Source of the DNA: Impatiens glandulifera
Lineage: Eukaryota > Streptophyta > Magnoliopsida > Ericales > Balsaminaceae
Direction: 5' to 3'
Length of the DNA stretch: 64,000 bases
Assembly: GCF_907164915.1 (NCBI RefSeq)
Contig: NC_061869.1
Coordinates: forward strand, 16,345,125 to 16,409,124
The notes under the pieces were generated by a model. The model searched no databases. It was not told the DNA's origin and saw only the letters and a list, made by a program, of their open reading frames with translations. The position numbers were made by a program, and so were the translations under genes. Positions 44,401-56,487 of the stretch are shown piece after piece. Within the stretch, counting starts at the first letter, position 1, and each line of letters opens with the position of its first letter.

Positions 44401-47064
44401 ATGGGTCGCGACTCTGCACTATTCAAACATATCTTCCAGGTCGACTTTGAGGAAATCCAGGCAAACGGTTCGGCTCCGGCAAAGCAAGTCTTATCCCGGA
44501 TCTCCGAGTCCGGCCTCGAATATTTTCTAGGCGGTCCATTTATCCTATACCAGGAAGTGGTTAAAGAATTCTTATGAACCGCATCTCGCACCGGAAGAAC
44601 AATAGTTGCAACCATCAACGGTCATCAGCTCGAACTGACAGAAGAGTCCGTTGCTGATATTCTACATCTACCATCGGAAGGAAGCAACCTCTCGGTGGAT
44701 TTAGATTAAGAGACTTTCGAGGCGGCTTGCCAAGTTCTCTCGGAAACCGCGGTTGCTATCGAGGTCTCCGGGAAGAAATCATCACTACGACCGGAATACA
44801 GACCGCTATGTGATATTTTCACTAAATCGGTCCAAGCAAAAGGGGGAAACTATGACAGTTTCACCCGTGCGAAGATTGAAATGCTTGCCGGCTTACTCAA
44901 CGGCATTCAAATAAACTGGGCCAAGGTAATTTTCAACAACCTAAAGGAAATGGTGGATCCGGCTTCCACCCGGTCATGGGGATACGCCATCCCACTTGGG
45001 AAAATTATGCTCCAGTACAACATCAACACCGGTCCAGGTGTTATTCTTCCTTCAAGCAAAATTATAAGGTCCCGCCAATTCAAGGAAAGGAAGAGCAACA
45101 GGACGGCCTCCGGCTCTACGGGTGGCCGAAGGAAGAAGGTAGCCGCTAAGAAGGCAACTCCGGTAAAAGAGAAATCCAGAAGCAAGAAAAACAAACAACC
45201 GATCGAATCTGCTGATCCGCGGTCCAAAACGCCCAATGAGAAAGACTCGGCCTCCACTTCTGACCGAACAGCTTCATAGAATACCGAAGAAGATCTGTCC
45301 GGTAAAGGAAAAGGACCGATGGTGGAGGAACAATCGGTCAGTCTTGAAAATGTCGATACCGGTGCAGACAGCCTTGGGAAAGAAGATGTTCACACTAACG
45401 ACGATACCCAGGAGATGGCCGAGAATATCGTGAGCAGAATCATGGACGAAATCCACCAGCAAGCTCGCGAGGCGGCCGAAGTATTTTCTCAATGGTTCTG
45501 GCACCGGCATCAATTATTCTACAAACAAATCCTACCGGGTCTAACCGCTGGACAGAAATTCGAAAGGTTGATGGAGATAGAGGAGGAAGTCATCAACTTA
45601 ACAAAAGCTCAGGATCCCAACACAGCCTTAGACCGACATGCAATAGTAGAACCGCGTGCTCGGTTACAAAAGCTAGCCGAACACATTCAACGCTTAAAAG
45701 AAAAGTATACTCTAGGAACACCGAACTCTCCACTACAACTCTTGGTGTTGGAGTTTCTTGCGGTCAAGGAAAGAGAGCTGACCGATGAAGTGGCGCGGCT
45801 TGAAGTAGATCCCGAACATCAAGATACACCGAACCCACCATCACCTAGGGATGATGGCGGTCAGAACCCGATCGATAAAGAGATAGCTTCTCCTCCAGCG
45901 GATCAGACGATCAACATAACTGACGACGGGACAGAGCCTCCTCTCACTGACCTACACGCATTTATTCAAACCGGGAATTCAGAACCGGCCGTAACATAAG
46001 AGAGGGTCAAGACTCTCATTGAAGAGTTTGTCAACGATGCGGTTAAGCCCTGGAAGAGGAAAATTAAGAAAGTCGCGGTTCAAGCGATCAAGATAGTCGA
46101 GACAACAAAGGATGATCTTGGTGAGGCGGTCAAGCGGATCACGTCCGTTGAAACAAACTACGGTAATACGGATGAACTGTACGGGAGTGACCTTCAGCGA
46201 ACAGAGGATTTGGAGGCTGTAACTCCGAAGCTAGTGAACGACCTCATCTCAGTCAGAAAAACAGTAGCCGAGATGGAACGGTCTCAGGACACGACCGGTC
46301 AAAGATTGACAAAGGTCGAGGAGGACCTAGCGCAATCAGTTGCCCAGGCCGGCTCGACATTTGACAGGGTAATAACTCTTGAAAACAAGAATGCGACCCT
46401 TGAGGAACAGAACACAAAGCTTGAGGCCGATCTCAAGGCGGTCACCGAACAGGTGGCAGAGTTAATAGAGGCCAAGCTGGCTGCCGATAAAGCGATTGAG
46501 GAGGCGGACGCTCAGGCGGCTAAGGAACTTCAAGATGCGCTGGATGAGCAGAACCGGACGCAGAAGGAGGCAGCATGGTCTGATGCGAACATGGCCGAAC
46601 ATATACAAAAATTAACGGCCAAAAATCCGTAACTCGCAAAAACCATGGCGGCCAAACAAGCCGAATATGCTAACCGGTTAAAGGTTCAACAAGAAATATA
46701 CTACAATTTCGAAAAGGCTCACAAGAGGTCCCAGGCAGCTCATTCCTCTTCCGTTCCGGCCACACGTAAAAGAAAAGCGGCTTCGAAAAAAGCGCAAATG
46801 ACCGGACTATTGGCCAGTGTCACCGAAACAGTTGTTGATCCGGCTTTGCAAACCGAAGATGATTTCGAAGAAGATGTCCATCCGCAACTCAGAAGACAGC
46901 GGGTTTTAGATGCAGTTCCAATCAGAACGGTCGATCAACAGTTCCCTTCTCACACAAGCATCTCAGGAGCTGGAGGTTCCTCTTCAAGGCCGGTTCAACC
47001 GGCTAAGGGACAAACAACAGATGAACTGATGGAACAATTCCTACCGTCAAGATCGAAGAAATAG
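44401..47064 (+). pseudogene. accessory frame c of element B (888 codons, five stops, no frameshift)
   Basis: One continuous reading frame from MGRDSALFKHIFQVDFEE to FLPSRSKK. The first 220 residues repeat the pattern of frames a and b: VDFEE, SGLEYFLGG, VVKEF, ELTEESVADILHLPSEG, LRPEYRPLCDI, IQINWAKVIFNNLKEMV. A basic region with RRKKVAAKKA (near residue 240) follows. Then come an acidic, helical middle part with ENIVSRIMDEIHQQAREAAE, a long coiled coil (about residues 604-735, rich in L/E/K/Q with LEEQNTKLEADLKAVTEQ), a second basic cluster RKRKAASKKA (near 790) and a Ser/Pro tail. Stops lie at 44,575, 44,707, 45,277, 45,997 and 46,630. Basic clusters suggest nuclear targeting. Function is unknown. 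Confidence 0.85.
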
Positions 47065-47432
47065 GGGCTTTCTTTTCTATCTTTACTTATGTCTACTTCA
47101 GTTTCTACATATATAGTATTTTGCCTTTCTGCGGTTATCTTTACTTATATATATATATAAAAGTGATTTTTGGAAAACAGCCTACATTTCAATCATTGCT
47201 TGATTTTGAGTATTTTAAATAAAATAATCGAAAAGGGAGAAATTGATAAGATAAAAGATAATAAAATTTTCAAAATTTTTCTCAAAATTTTCCAAAATTT
47301 TTCAAAATTTTTTTTCCCAAGTTAGTTTCCAAAAATCCGGCCAAAGAAAACTCTTAAAAACAAAACCGGCCTACATTTGCATTCTTACATGATTTTGATG
47401 ATTTTAAATAAAATAATCAAAAAGGGAGAAAT
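47065..47432 (+). promoter_or_regulatory. duplicated polypurine tract region before the 3' LTR
   Basis: AAAAAGGGAGAAAT ends directly at the 3' LTR (47,419-47,432) and serves as polypurine tract. A second copy, GAAAAGGGAGAAATTG, lies at 47,231-47,246. Each copy is preceded by CCTACATTT..., GATTTTGA and ATTTTAAATAAAATAATC, so about 85 bp has been duplicated. Between them is an AAAATTTTTC-rich tract. Confidence 0.8.
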
Positions 47433-48574
47433 TGTTATATAAAATTAGACCGGTTAATAGAATTTAACACAAACAAACTTCCTATGCAGGAACAGGCAAA
47501 GAACCAAACCGGTCAAATTACTCAACCGGTTAAGAAACTCAATCGGTCAAGCAATTAAACCGACCAGAAACATGACCGCACAAGAAAGTCAAGATCGGTC
47601 ACTCAGAAGCTAATGGAAAAACCGGAAGTGATCCGGTTAACATACATAACCGACCAGCATAAAAAGACACTTTGGGTATCTGTTGAGAATGATACTGAAG
47701 GAACAGACTGAACATTGCCATATTCATACAAGTCTAAGAAAAGTCTGCAGGCTGCAGAAGACCGTCCTACAAGATCTTTCCACTTCAGGATAAATCAGAA
47801 AAGCAATCTTCCAAGTACAGAAAACTGCCCAACCGACAGTTGCCATATTGAGTAAAAGACAAACCTAGCCGGTTTGACCTACACTGGAAGACTAGACCGC
47901 CAGGTCTGAATCACTGAACCCCTACTCAACCAATAAGATTCAAGGAAATGAAATATGACCGTTGGCACATTTCACCTATAAAAGAATGAGCTGAAGAGGA
48001 GTAAATGCGAGATTCTTGAGAATTACAAGTTCTAAACTTTCAACATTTTGTGTTCTATCTCTAGAAAGCTTAAGCTCCTAGTTGAAGTATAATTCTACAA
48101 TTTCGGTTAAAATTGTACGAGTGTTATCGAGCAGGAAATAAGTCTCGATCGGATTGTTTTTGTATTCCTTAGTGAATATCCTTCTCGCGGTTTCGAGAAG
48201 AAGGGGTGACGTAGGAGTTTTATCTCTGAACATCCATAAAAATCTGTCTTGTTACTTGCTTTTTGCTTACTTTACTTTATAACCGATCTGCACTAACCGA
48301 CTAATACCGCTCCAACCAAATTACTAAGTCCCAAAACCGACCTAGCAATTTTCAAACCTGTCTTATTCAAAATCGGTTCTGCCTATCTTGTGAGTGTGCT
48401 GCTTCAACCTGAAACAAATCACTTCCGCGCTTGAACCTGGTTCAAGGGTTTGTGACAGTTTTTGTAGCATTGAAACCCCGGTATTAATCTCTAACCGGAT
48501 TAATCACCACCTCTTTGAGTGAAACGCGATAACCGGCCAACCTCTGTCCCCCAGCCTCGACCTAGATCCTAACA
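47433..48574 (+). repeat. element B 3' LTR (1,142 bp)
   Basis: Starts TGTTATATAAAATT and ends GATCCTAACA. It is followed by the target duplication TTATC. TATAAAAG lies at 47,977-47,984. Confidence 0.96.
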
Positions 48575-48579
48575 TTATC

Positions 48580-50310
48580 TAAATTTGAAAATCTGATTTC
48601 GTTTGGTTATGGTTGTCTGTCATGAATTGTGATTTCCTAGAACTCCTAATATGTATAAATAATAGATCAACATTGGATTTACAGAACTATGTTTGAGTTT
48701 GGAGAATTTCATAAAACTTTGCTTAATCCTTTGAAACTAGGGTTCTAGAAATGTCTAAGAAGATTTTTAATGAGTCTTAATGATAGTCTGTGGTTTAGAA
48801 ACATCTTAGGTCTTAGTTGGAAGTGTCAAACCTAAATCTATGAGTCATAAACTCAGAAATCAAATTTCTGAGTTCTTCTTTTGGTATGTTAATGCTTGAT
48901 CGGCGTGGCTCTTTCTCAGGTGAAATTTAGTGTCGCGGACCTATATAGGATTGAAGACAAGTTCAATGTGGTTTCATAGCACATGGAATTACTAGATTTT
49001 GTGAAAAATTCACGGAGATATCTTCCTTTGAGGCGAAAAAATGAAGATCATCTTGTTTTTCCAGAAATTCTTGTTTCTGGCAATGTTTTCTTTGTCAAAA
49101 ATCTTGTGTGTCTATGTGAACAAAAGTCACGGATTGTTTCCTTTTTGTAGCATGTATCACCATGAATCCATAGACATTGACCTTGCTCAATTCCAGCTGA
49201 TATCATCCTTTGATTCAACCCCTTTGATTCAACTCCCTGTATATGTTGTGAACTTGAAAAAAACCTGCGTTCTTGATAACCCAACCAAGGTTGCGACCGT
49301 GACTTGTTTGAAGAATAGCGAATTCAACGGTGAGAGTTGGAGTTGGGGAGCTGAATCAATCTCGTAGCCTGCATCGCAGGGAATCCAAGTTGTTTTGTTG
49401 AAGAACAATAGACTCCTATTCTCTTGCTCCTTTGCTAAGATCTGATATCTAATCTAAGGGCCACAGTTCTTCCACGTATCCTTTTCTTTTCTTTTATTTA
49501 TTTAATTCTTTTATAATTCATTAATTATTTTAAAATACCAAATAAATCTTTAAAATTCTGAAAACTATAAATAATTCAAATAAATATTTTCTAAATTATT
49601 TTCAAGATTTTTCTTCATTTATTTCATTTGTTTTAATTAATTTAAATTCGTTTACTTAATTAAAATTCAAATAAATTATTAGAAATTCCTAAAAAATTAT
49701 TATTGACTAAAAAAAATATTTTTTTTTCATAAAACATTTTTCTTATATTTTCTGGATCATTCTCGGGTTTTCTTTACATTCTCTTAATCTTTAAAATTCA
49801 TTGTTGAAGAGTTTTATAAATCTAAAATTACAAGAAAAAATTTAGGATGATTCATCTAATTAATAGAATCATAATTATCACTTGTTTTTCTATTAGAAAT
49901 TATTTGGATTTTTACATTCTTATAGACTATATCTCCAGGTTATAATTTCACTCTAGCTTTATTCGTCATATATCTATTATTTAGAATTTGACACATGATA
50001 TCTTAAAACATGGTTTCCTAGATGAGACATGTGATTCTCACAAACTATAACCTCTCCCAAGACGGATTAGATAAATAAACTTTTCAAAATAATTAAATGT
50101 AATATGTTCACAAATATAAACTAACATACCGCTAGGTAGTAGAGACCATCATTTGGGATGGGTATGCTGGACATATCGCCAATGCCATTTTCAGTACATC
50201 ACCAAGCACCAGACCTTTCAAAATGAATCTCTTATTTATTTCCTAATTTATTTAGATGGCGACTCTTAATTGAGCCAGCTATGTTTTGTATAATGAGTCT
50301 TAATTTAAAT
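48580..50310 (-). repeat. LTR-like debris split by element B, gypsy type at its right end
   Basis: Read on the minus strand from about 50,285, it gives GAGTCGCCATCTAAATAAAT, a GGTCTGGTGCTTGGTGAT segment, GGCGATATGTCC and GGTCTCTAC. This matches the landmark order of the LTR block at 1.0-1.2 kb. The rest is AT-rich. A 108-codon plus-strand frame at 49,041-49,367 has no recognised domain. Element B is inserted at its left side. Confidence 0.45.
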
Positions 50311-50429
50311 TTTTTATGTTTATGGGTCAACACACAATCCGACTCAAGTATTCATTTACTCTCACATATAAATCCAAATTAATCACAGCTCTTTACTCGA
50401 CAATCTGGACACATTGAAAATTAAGCATC

Positions 50430-50497
<68 letters not shown>

Positions 50498-51150
50498 CCA
50501 CAACTCTCGACCCGACAATTTGGACACTTTGAAAATTAAGCATCATTATATATAAAATGTTTCGCGTTCATCAAATTCAAAGTTGAATTAAAAATATAAA
50601 ATCTTATTAGTCTAGTTGGTTAATGAGGTGTACTTATTTTTATTAGGTTGCAAGTTCGAAACATACATATAGCATTTTTATTTTTATTTTTATTTTTAAA
50701 TATTTTATGTTTATGGACGGGTCAACACACAATCCGACCTAAATATCCATTTACTCTCACATATATATCTAAATTAACCACATGTCTCGACCCGGCAATC
50801 CTGACACTTTGAAAATTAAGCATCATTATATATATAGATTAGTTAGTTATAAAGTTGAACTTATATTGTTAAAATATTCCGCGTTCATCAAATTTGTTGT
50901 TGAATTAAAAATATAAAATCTTATTAGCCTAGTTTGTTAAATGGTTGTAGTTTCTTTATTAGTTTGCAAGTTTGAAACATACATATAATATTTTTATTTT
51001 ATTTTTAACCTTTTTATGTTTATGGGCGAGTCAACCCACAATCCGACCCAAGTATCAAATTACTCTCACATATATATTCAAATTAATCACAACTTTCGAC
51101 CCGCCAATTCAGACACTTTGAAAATTAAGCATCGTTATATATATAAATAT
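50311..51150 (+). repeat. tandem repeat, about 310-bp unit with tRNA-like boxes
   Basis: GTCAACACACAATCCGAC-type segments occur at about 50,325, 50,718 and 51,029, and TTGAAAATTAAGCATC at about 50,414, 50,529, 50,812 and 51,118. Two units contain TCTTATTAGTCTAGTTGGTT (A-box-like) and, 35-40 bp later, GGTTGCAAGTTCGAAAC (B-box-like). An AT run (50,431-50,494) expands one unit. No coding sequence is seen. Confidence 0.8.
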
Positions 51151-51910
51151 ATATATATATATATAATTCGGATACTTAATAATCACAATATGAAGTATGA
51201 ACCTCAAAATAAGCCAAATTTTGACCCCAAAAAATGATGAAATAACTTAAAAGAAGTTCAAATAAAAGAGACTTAACTAAATTATGTAAGGAACAAGATT
51301 TCAAATTAAACTACAACCTCTAATTTTTTATAACTATGTTTTCATCTGGAGAAAAAAATAGGTTTAAGTTATGACTTACAATTCCACCTTAAATCGGTTT
51401 TTTTTAGTTTGATAAAAACGAAATTAGCTGGTTCTTGTAAGAGATGGAACTTGAGATGAATGAAAGAGTTTGTCATTCTCAGTGTCTAAAACTAGAAATC
51501 GGTAATCTATTCACATTAAACTAGAAATAAATAAACACAATAGCAACAAGAAAGAGAGGGTGAGTGTGAACAGAGAGAATTATAAGTGAGAAAGAAAATA
51601 TAAAATATAGGATAAACCCGTTGGGTTAATCCAGGCTGTAGAATTTCGGGTCCAACAAGTGAGTTGGCCGAGTTTAACTGGATTAATTGCATTTCTATTT
51701 TTTTTTATCAACCTAACCCGGTTTGACGACCGGTTCATTGGGTTTTTCGGTCCGACGGTCGAATTTCTAAACTTTGGTTAATAATATTTTAGACCTATTT
51801 TGATTATAGTTGGAGGACATTTTATTAAAAGCTGATATTTATAAAAAAAAAAAATCATATTCTTATTGTGATAGTTCAAAATTTTAAAGTAGTTATATTT
51901 AAAAAAAAAA

Positions 51911-52006
<96 letters not shown>

Positions 52007-52852
52007 TTGAGGACGTGCTTTGCAGTGGAGTAGGGTAAGTCAATTATAATATCCTATAATCATGAATTATTGCTTCTAGTTGGGGTTGATAAATAGTACC
52101 GAACTTCTTTAATAAATATTTATTTATTTGTATACTACTATTTATTTATTATTAATTTAATTAATAAAATATTATTGCAATAAAATATAAAAGTGATAGA
52201 TTAATGAAATTTAAAAGATTAAATAAGAAGAGAATGACAATTTAATTGGTTAAATAATAAAAGATATTTTTCTCTCTGTTTGTTTAGGTTATTTTGATAC
52301 TACCCATACATGCAATTCATATATTTCACTCATAAAATGATATATAAACAAAAATGAAGCATCTCCATTCTTATTTGTTGATTTTTTTTTTCTTTGTACA
52401 TGTGACGGTGCCTTAGTGGATACAGACACTGCCTATATGGGTAGCATCGAACTAACCCTCAATTTCGTACTTGTTTTTCTTTTTCAATCAATAACACGAT
52501 GACACGTTACTTCTATCTTATTCCCTCCATGCCACTCTTCCATATAAAATATATAGTGATAATATTTATATAATTAAAATATGAGTAGATGGAGCCTATA
52601 TATTATCAATCCGTGATTAACATTTTTTAATTTATTAAATTAAATCAACATATATTTTTTCATTTTTTAAAATTATTTTTACTACAAAAACTTATAATGA
52701 GTCTTAGATTATAGTTGATCATATCGGAAATAAATTTTGAATGGTATTTTACCAAAATTTAGTTCTTGATTAATTGAAAACTAACATTTTTAGTTGTATA
52801 AATATTTAAAAGTCTTATTAGCTTAGTTGGTTAAAAAATTATATTTTTTTTA
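51151..52852. other. AT-rich spacer with long (AT)n
   Basis: A TA microsatellite of about 45 units lies at 51,912-52,002. A further copy of the TCTTATTAGCTTAGTTGGTT box lies at 52,813-52,833. No gene is recognised. Confidence 0.6.
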
Positions 52853-52856
52853 ATTC

Positions 52857-52990
52857 TCTCTTCTAGTCTAACGGTAATAAGAGATGGATACTCACCCTAA
52901 GGTCCTGGGTTCGAGTCCGTCAAACAGCAAGTTCTTTGCCTGGTTAAATGGTTAAGTGTGTTTGCAGACTACATATTTAATCTGTTGTCA
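52857..52990 (+). repeat. tRNA-derived SINE-like element
   Basis: TAGTCTAACGGTAATAAGA (A-box-like) is followed about 40 bp later by GGTTCGAGTCC (52,908-52,918), one base from the consensus RNA polymerase III B box GGTTCGAATCC. A second copy of the family lies at 23,890-24,000. The element is followed by a T-rich region. There is no cloverleaf with an acceptor stem, so it is not a tRNA gene. Confidence 0.7.
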
Positions 52991-53321
52991 TATATTTTGA
53001 TCATATATCCAACATAATAGATATATGGAATATTGAGTATACACACGATTAGTATAGCGGCATGATAGGCACAAGCAGAAAGGCACGATCAGCACAAACG
53101 ACACGATTTTGTCATGTGTCGTAAGTCATCAAATCGGTCCCAAAATCACCCGGTACGGGAGACCTGGTATTTTCTTATGTTGTTCATTAAGTGTTGCTAG
53201 TGTAGGGTTTCTTGTGTATTTGTAAGCGCCGCTGGAATTTTTTCTCGATTGCGGTTTATCTGTGATCATTTCTTAGGGTTTTTCTACAATTACTCTGTTT
53301 TAATACTCTATTTCTGCCATT
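52991..53321. other. spacer upstream of LINE ORF1, probable LINE 5' UTR
   Basis: Contains GGCACGATCAGCACAAACG-type short repeats and a more G/C-balanced stretch (53,180-53,320) leading directly to the ORF1 start. It is likely the 5' UTR of that LINE. Confidence 0.4.
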
Positions 53322-55170
53322 ATGGGGAAGGAGAAGAACCAAAGTAATAAATCTAAAAAAGTCAGTGAGTTTATGCTAGAAGGAATTAAGGAAGCAACAG
53401 TAAAAAAAAATTGAAAGAATTGCTGAAGAAGTTAGCAAAGAACAATAATATACCAACACAAATAAGCAATTTACTCCAATTGCTGTTGAAAAAATTCCTA
53501 TAGAAAATAATGTAGGAAAACATAGGGATAATAAAGGAGTTTGGAAGATACGTTATAATAAAAGAGATAATCTGTTTGGGCTTAAAAATCATATTACAAA
53601 GTTGCTTATGAATGCCAAAAGGGGAGAAATTTTCATTAATAAGGAAAAAGCACAGCATATTACAATTACACTCAATATCCACTATCTTCAAAACTAGAAT
53701 TTGCTATAAAAAAGAAGAATATGAAGAAATTGTTCAATGGTCAGTTGCTACAATGAAGAAATTGATGAAGGCTCCCAAATTTAAGTCATTTACTATCAGG
53801 AGCAACTCTACATGGAAAACTAATGAAGTCTGGAAGAAGAACAATGCTAAAAAGTTAGAAGAATATTCCTATAAATGGAAAATCTACTTGGGCAATATAC
53901 AAACAAAAGTGAAGATACTGAATTCTCCATTTTTATTTAAATTGCCTATGAAATAGAGGAAAATTGTATAAAGGAATGGGAAAATTTAGTTGTGGGAAAC
54001 TATATAAGGAAAAATAGAGTATCCTTCCCAATTACTAAAGATGCACTATTAAAGCAATGGGAAGAAAAAGGGTTGGAAAATATTTCAACAAATGTACATG
54101 ATCTATATTTCCTTAAATTCAAGAAATGATCTAATCTAGAGAAAATTATAGGAAATGGGCATACATATATAGGATCCTACTGTATGAAGTTGGAAAAATG
54201 GTCTAAAAACTTGAACCTGTTGAGTAAACCAAAAGAAGCTGCACAAATATTGTTCAAGCTCTGGAATATACCTGCACATATGTACAATTCTGAAACCCTT
54301 AGTCATTTTGCAGGTTTATTAGGTAAACCATTATACATGGACCCAATTACTAAAGGAATAGAGCACCTATCATTTGCTAGAATTAGCATTGAGGTGCATC
54401 CTAAAAACACACTGCCAAAAAGTATGACAATAGTAGACAAAAAGGGAAACCCTACTGTCATGGAAATCACTTATGAGTGGAGGTCAATGAGATGCTCTTT
54501 CTGCAATACCTTCTAACTTACAAGCCCAAAATGTGATTTGGCTAAGGAAGAAGATAAAAAAAATCACAAAGGTCAGAATGTAAAGATGCAGGAAAATGAA
54601 ACATATGTGCCTATAATCAAAGAGAAAAATACGGTTAAAGAATAAGAAACAAAAGATAAAAGAAAATTATGTACAAGAAGAAAGTAGTACGAAGAAGGAG
54701 GTGAAACATCAACTTAATCATTTTGAAGAGATAGTTTAGGAATCACAATCAAATCAAGTTGAAGTGCTTGTTGATGAAAACAGAGAGGAAGATACTCAGA
54801 CTTATTAAGAGAAAGAAGAGAATTTCAAGGTTGATATAGAGAAATCCAAAGTTATTGAGAATTTCAAAGCTAAAGTTGAAGGAAATGAAGACAATGATCT
54901 AGATATTCAAGTTGAGAACAATAAGGTGAAGAACCCGGTAATCCTGAAAATAATTCTCTCTATGAAATCATAACGGGTTTATATAAAGAAAAAAATCAAA
55001 ACGATAATATGCAGTATTCATCAACATCTTCAGTCCATCCCCTTTCATTGTAAGAGGAATGGGAAGAGGAAGAACAAGGAAAGAGAAAGACAACATGTTG
55101 AAACATCAAGTTGGTATGAAAATAAAAATCATGATTGGGATAATTAGGATTTGATATAGTTTGTAATCTC
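53322..55170 (+). pseudogene. LINE (L1-type) ORF1 remnant
   Basis: A start at 53,322 gives MGKEKNQSNKSKKVSEFM. The frame then shifts several times. The open part at 54,184-54,516 contains LFKLWNIPAHMYNSETLSHF, GLLGKPLYMDPITKG, LSFARISIEVHPKNTLP and ITYEWRSMRCSFCNTF. This is the DUF4283-type domain and first half of the zinc knuckle of plant L1 ORF1 proteins, which bind LINE RNA. Earlier blocks (WENLVVGNYIRKNR, FLKFKK) fit the same domain. An acidic, Glu-rich tail follows to about 55,170. No ORF2 follows, so the copy is deleted or rearranged. Confidence 0.8.
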
Positions 55171-55517
55171 TATTTCTCGTATATATTTGATTGATACTAA
55201 TCAACAAGATCGTTTGATTGTTATCTTTTAATCATAACTAGAATTTTTAACTTTGATTCTTGACCTTTTGACTTTTAGAATTTAATAAAATAATTTTAAC
55301 CATTTTTTCAAAACAAAATATTTATATGAAAACAATATATTATTAATTTTGTTTTAAAAGAAAAAATTTGTACATAAATTTCAGTCTACAAATATTAATT
55401 TTTTTATATTTGAAGTAAGTAAAATATTTTATTAGATTTTATTACTTTTGTCAATGAAATACTAATTATTTCAACATTTTTACTTGTTTTAAATAATATT
55501 ATTGTTTAATATATTTT

Positions 55518-56487
55518 TATATCATTACTTGTAAATCTTATAAAAATATATTTTATAAATTATTTATTTGATTACATTGTTAGACAGCTACTTGTATATA
55601 ATATTAAATAATGTCAAATCATTATCTTCAAGTCGTAGCTGTGAGGTAGATAGAACTTAAAAAAAATGAATTTTTGAATTTTGTTTGTCTACTATGAGAT
55701 TTTCATGTCATTAATTCGGTGCCGTCACATATAGGACATTAAACTGTTAGAATGTTATTTAATGTTTTCATCTATTTTCACTCAAATACTTATAAATTGG
55801 GAGAGAATTTTTTTTTATGATAATTAAATTATTAAAAGGAAATTTATTTCAAGTTTGAATTTGGATAGTGATTTTTTTATTTAGATAAAGTTGGAATTTT
55901 AGTATAAGATACGATTAGGGAAGAGAATTTGAAAGAATGACGTGACGTAATTTGTTTGACGGGAAAATGAAAATAAATTTCTCTGTACTCTTTCTTTTTA
56001 TATTTTCAGTCAATAACGTCATTCTCTCTTATTTACACTTTCAATTTTCCTTCACCTATCACTCTTCTTTTAATATTCAAGACTATCTAAAAAAATGAAC
56101 AAATATATTTTTTACTTTTTAACATATTATTTTTTGTTTATTAATTATTCCCCACGTTACACAAATTAAGACATTCAAATCGTAATGGATAATTTAAATC
56201 TATATATCTCCAAAAAATATTCTAAAACAGAAATAAGTTCGACTGGGTAAATCGTACATAAAATTATGTCACGAAATTATATGAAAAATAAATATTTAAT
56301 TTATATTTTCTCAAAATTTCTTAAACCTATAATAAGATTACACATTATTTTATTCAACCAAACGAACTTCGATAAATTAAAAAGCGTAAATTTCGAAATA
56401 ATACGTTCAAATTGCTTTAAATATAATTTATAAAAGTGATAATTTAATTAAAAATAATAATATATTAAAATAAGAAACGAACGTTCT
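55518..56487 (+). repeat. dispersed AT-rich repeat, copy 2
   Basis: Partner of 8,848-9,620, in the same order and orientation. This copy is longer because it contains an extra segment (about 55,900-56,160) with GAAAGAATGACGTGACG and an inverted partner AACGTCATTCTCTC. Element A is inserted at its right edge: the LTR begins at 56,488 after TTAAAATAAGAAACGAACGTTCT. Confidence 0.75.

Larger units (their letters stand above)
35629..48574 (+). mobile_element. Element B, 12.9-kb Sirevirus-like copia with accessory region
   Basis: Complete element: 5' LTR 35,629-36,770, primer-binding site 36,773, gag, pol, a 5.7-kb accessory region with three reading frames, polypurine tract, 3' LTR 47,433-48,574. 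TTATC flanks both ends (35,624-35,628 and 48,575-48,579). LTRs over 1 kb, a Met-tRNA primer site, a protease with DSGCSRHMTG and extra coding after pol all fit the Sirevirus branch of copia. The LTRs are the same length and differ at roughly 47 of 1,142 positions by my count (about 4%), with no indels. Gag, RT and accessory frames carry stops or frameshifts, and most of the integrase core is deleted, so B is non-autonomous. Confidence 0.96.

Noticed and set aside
41947..47064. Retroviral envelope glycoprotein genes after pol
   Set aside because: There is no signal peptide, no membrane-spanning segment and no glycoprotein-like cysteine pattern. Frame c is charged and coiled-coil with basic clusters.
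49041..49367. 108-codon frame as a host gene
   Set aside because: No recognisable motif. It is embedded in LTR-like debris, with no splice partners seen.
52857..52930. A tRNA gene
   Set aside because: Only the A- and B-box-like segments are present. There is no acceptor-stem pairing or anticodon arm, and a damaged second copy points to a SINE.
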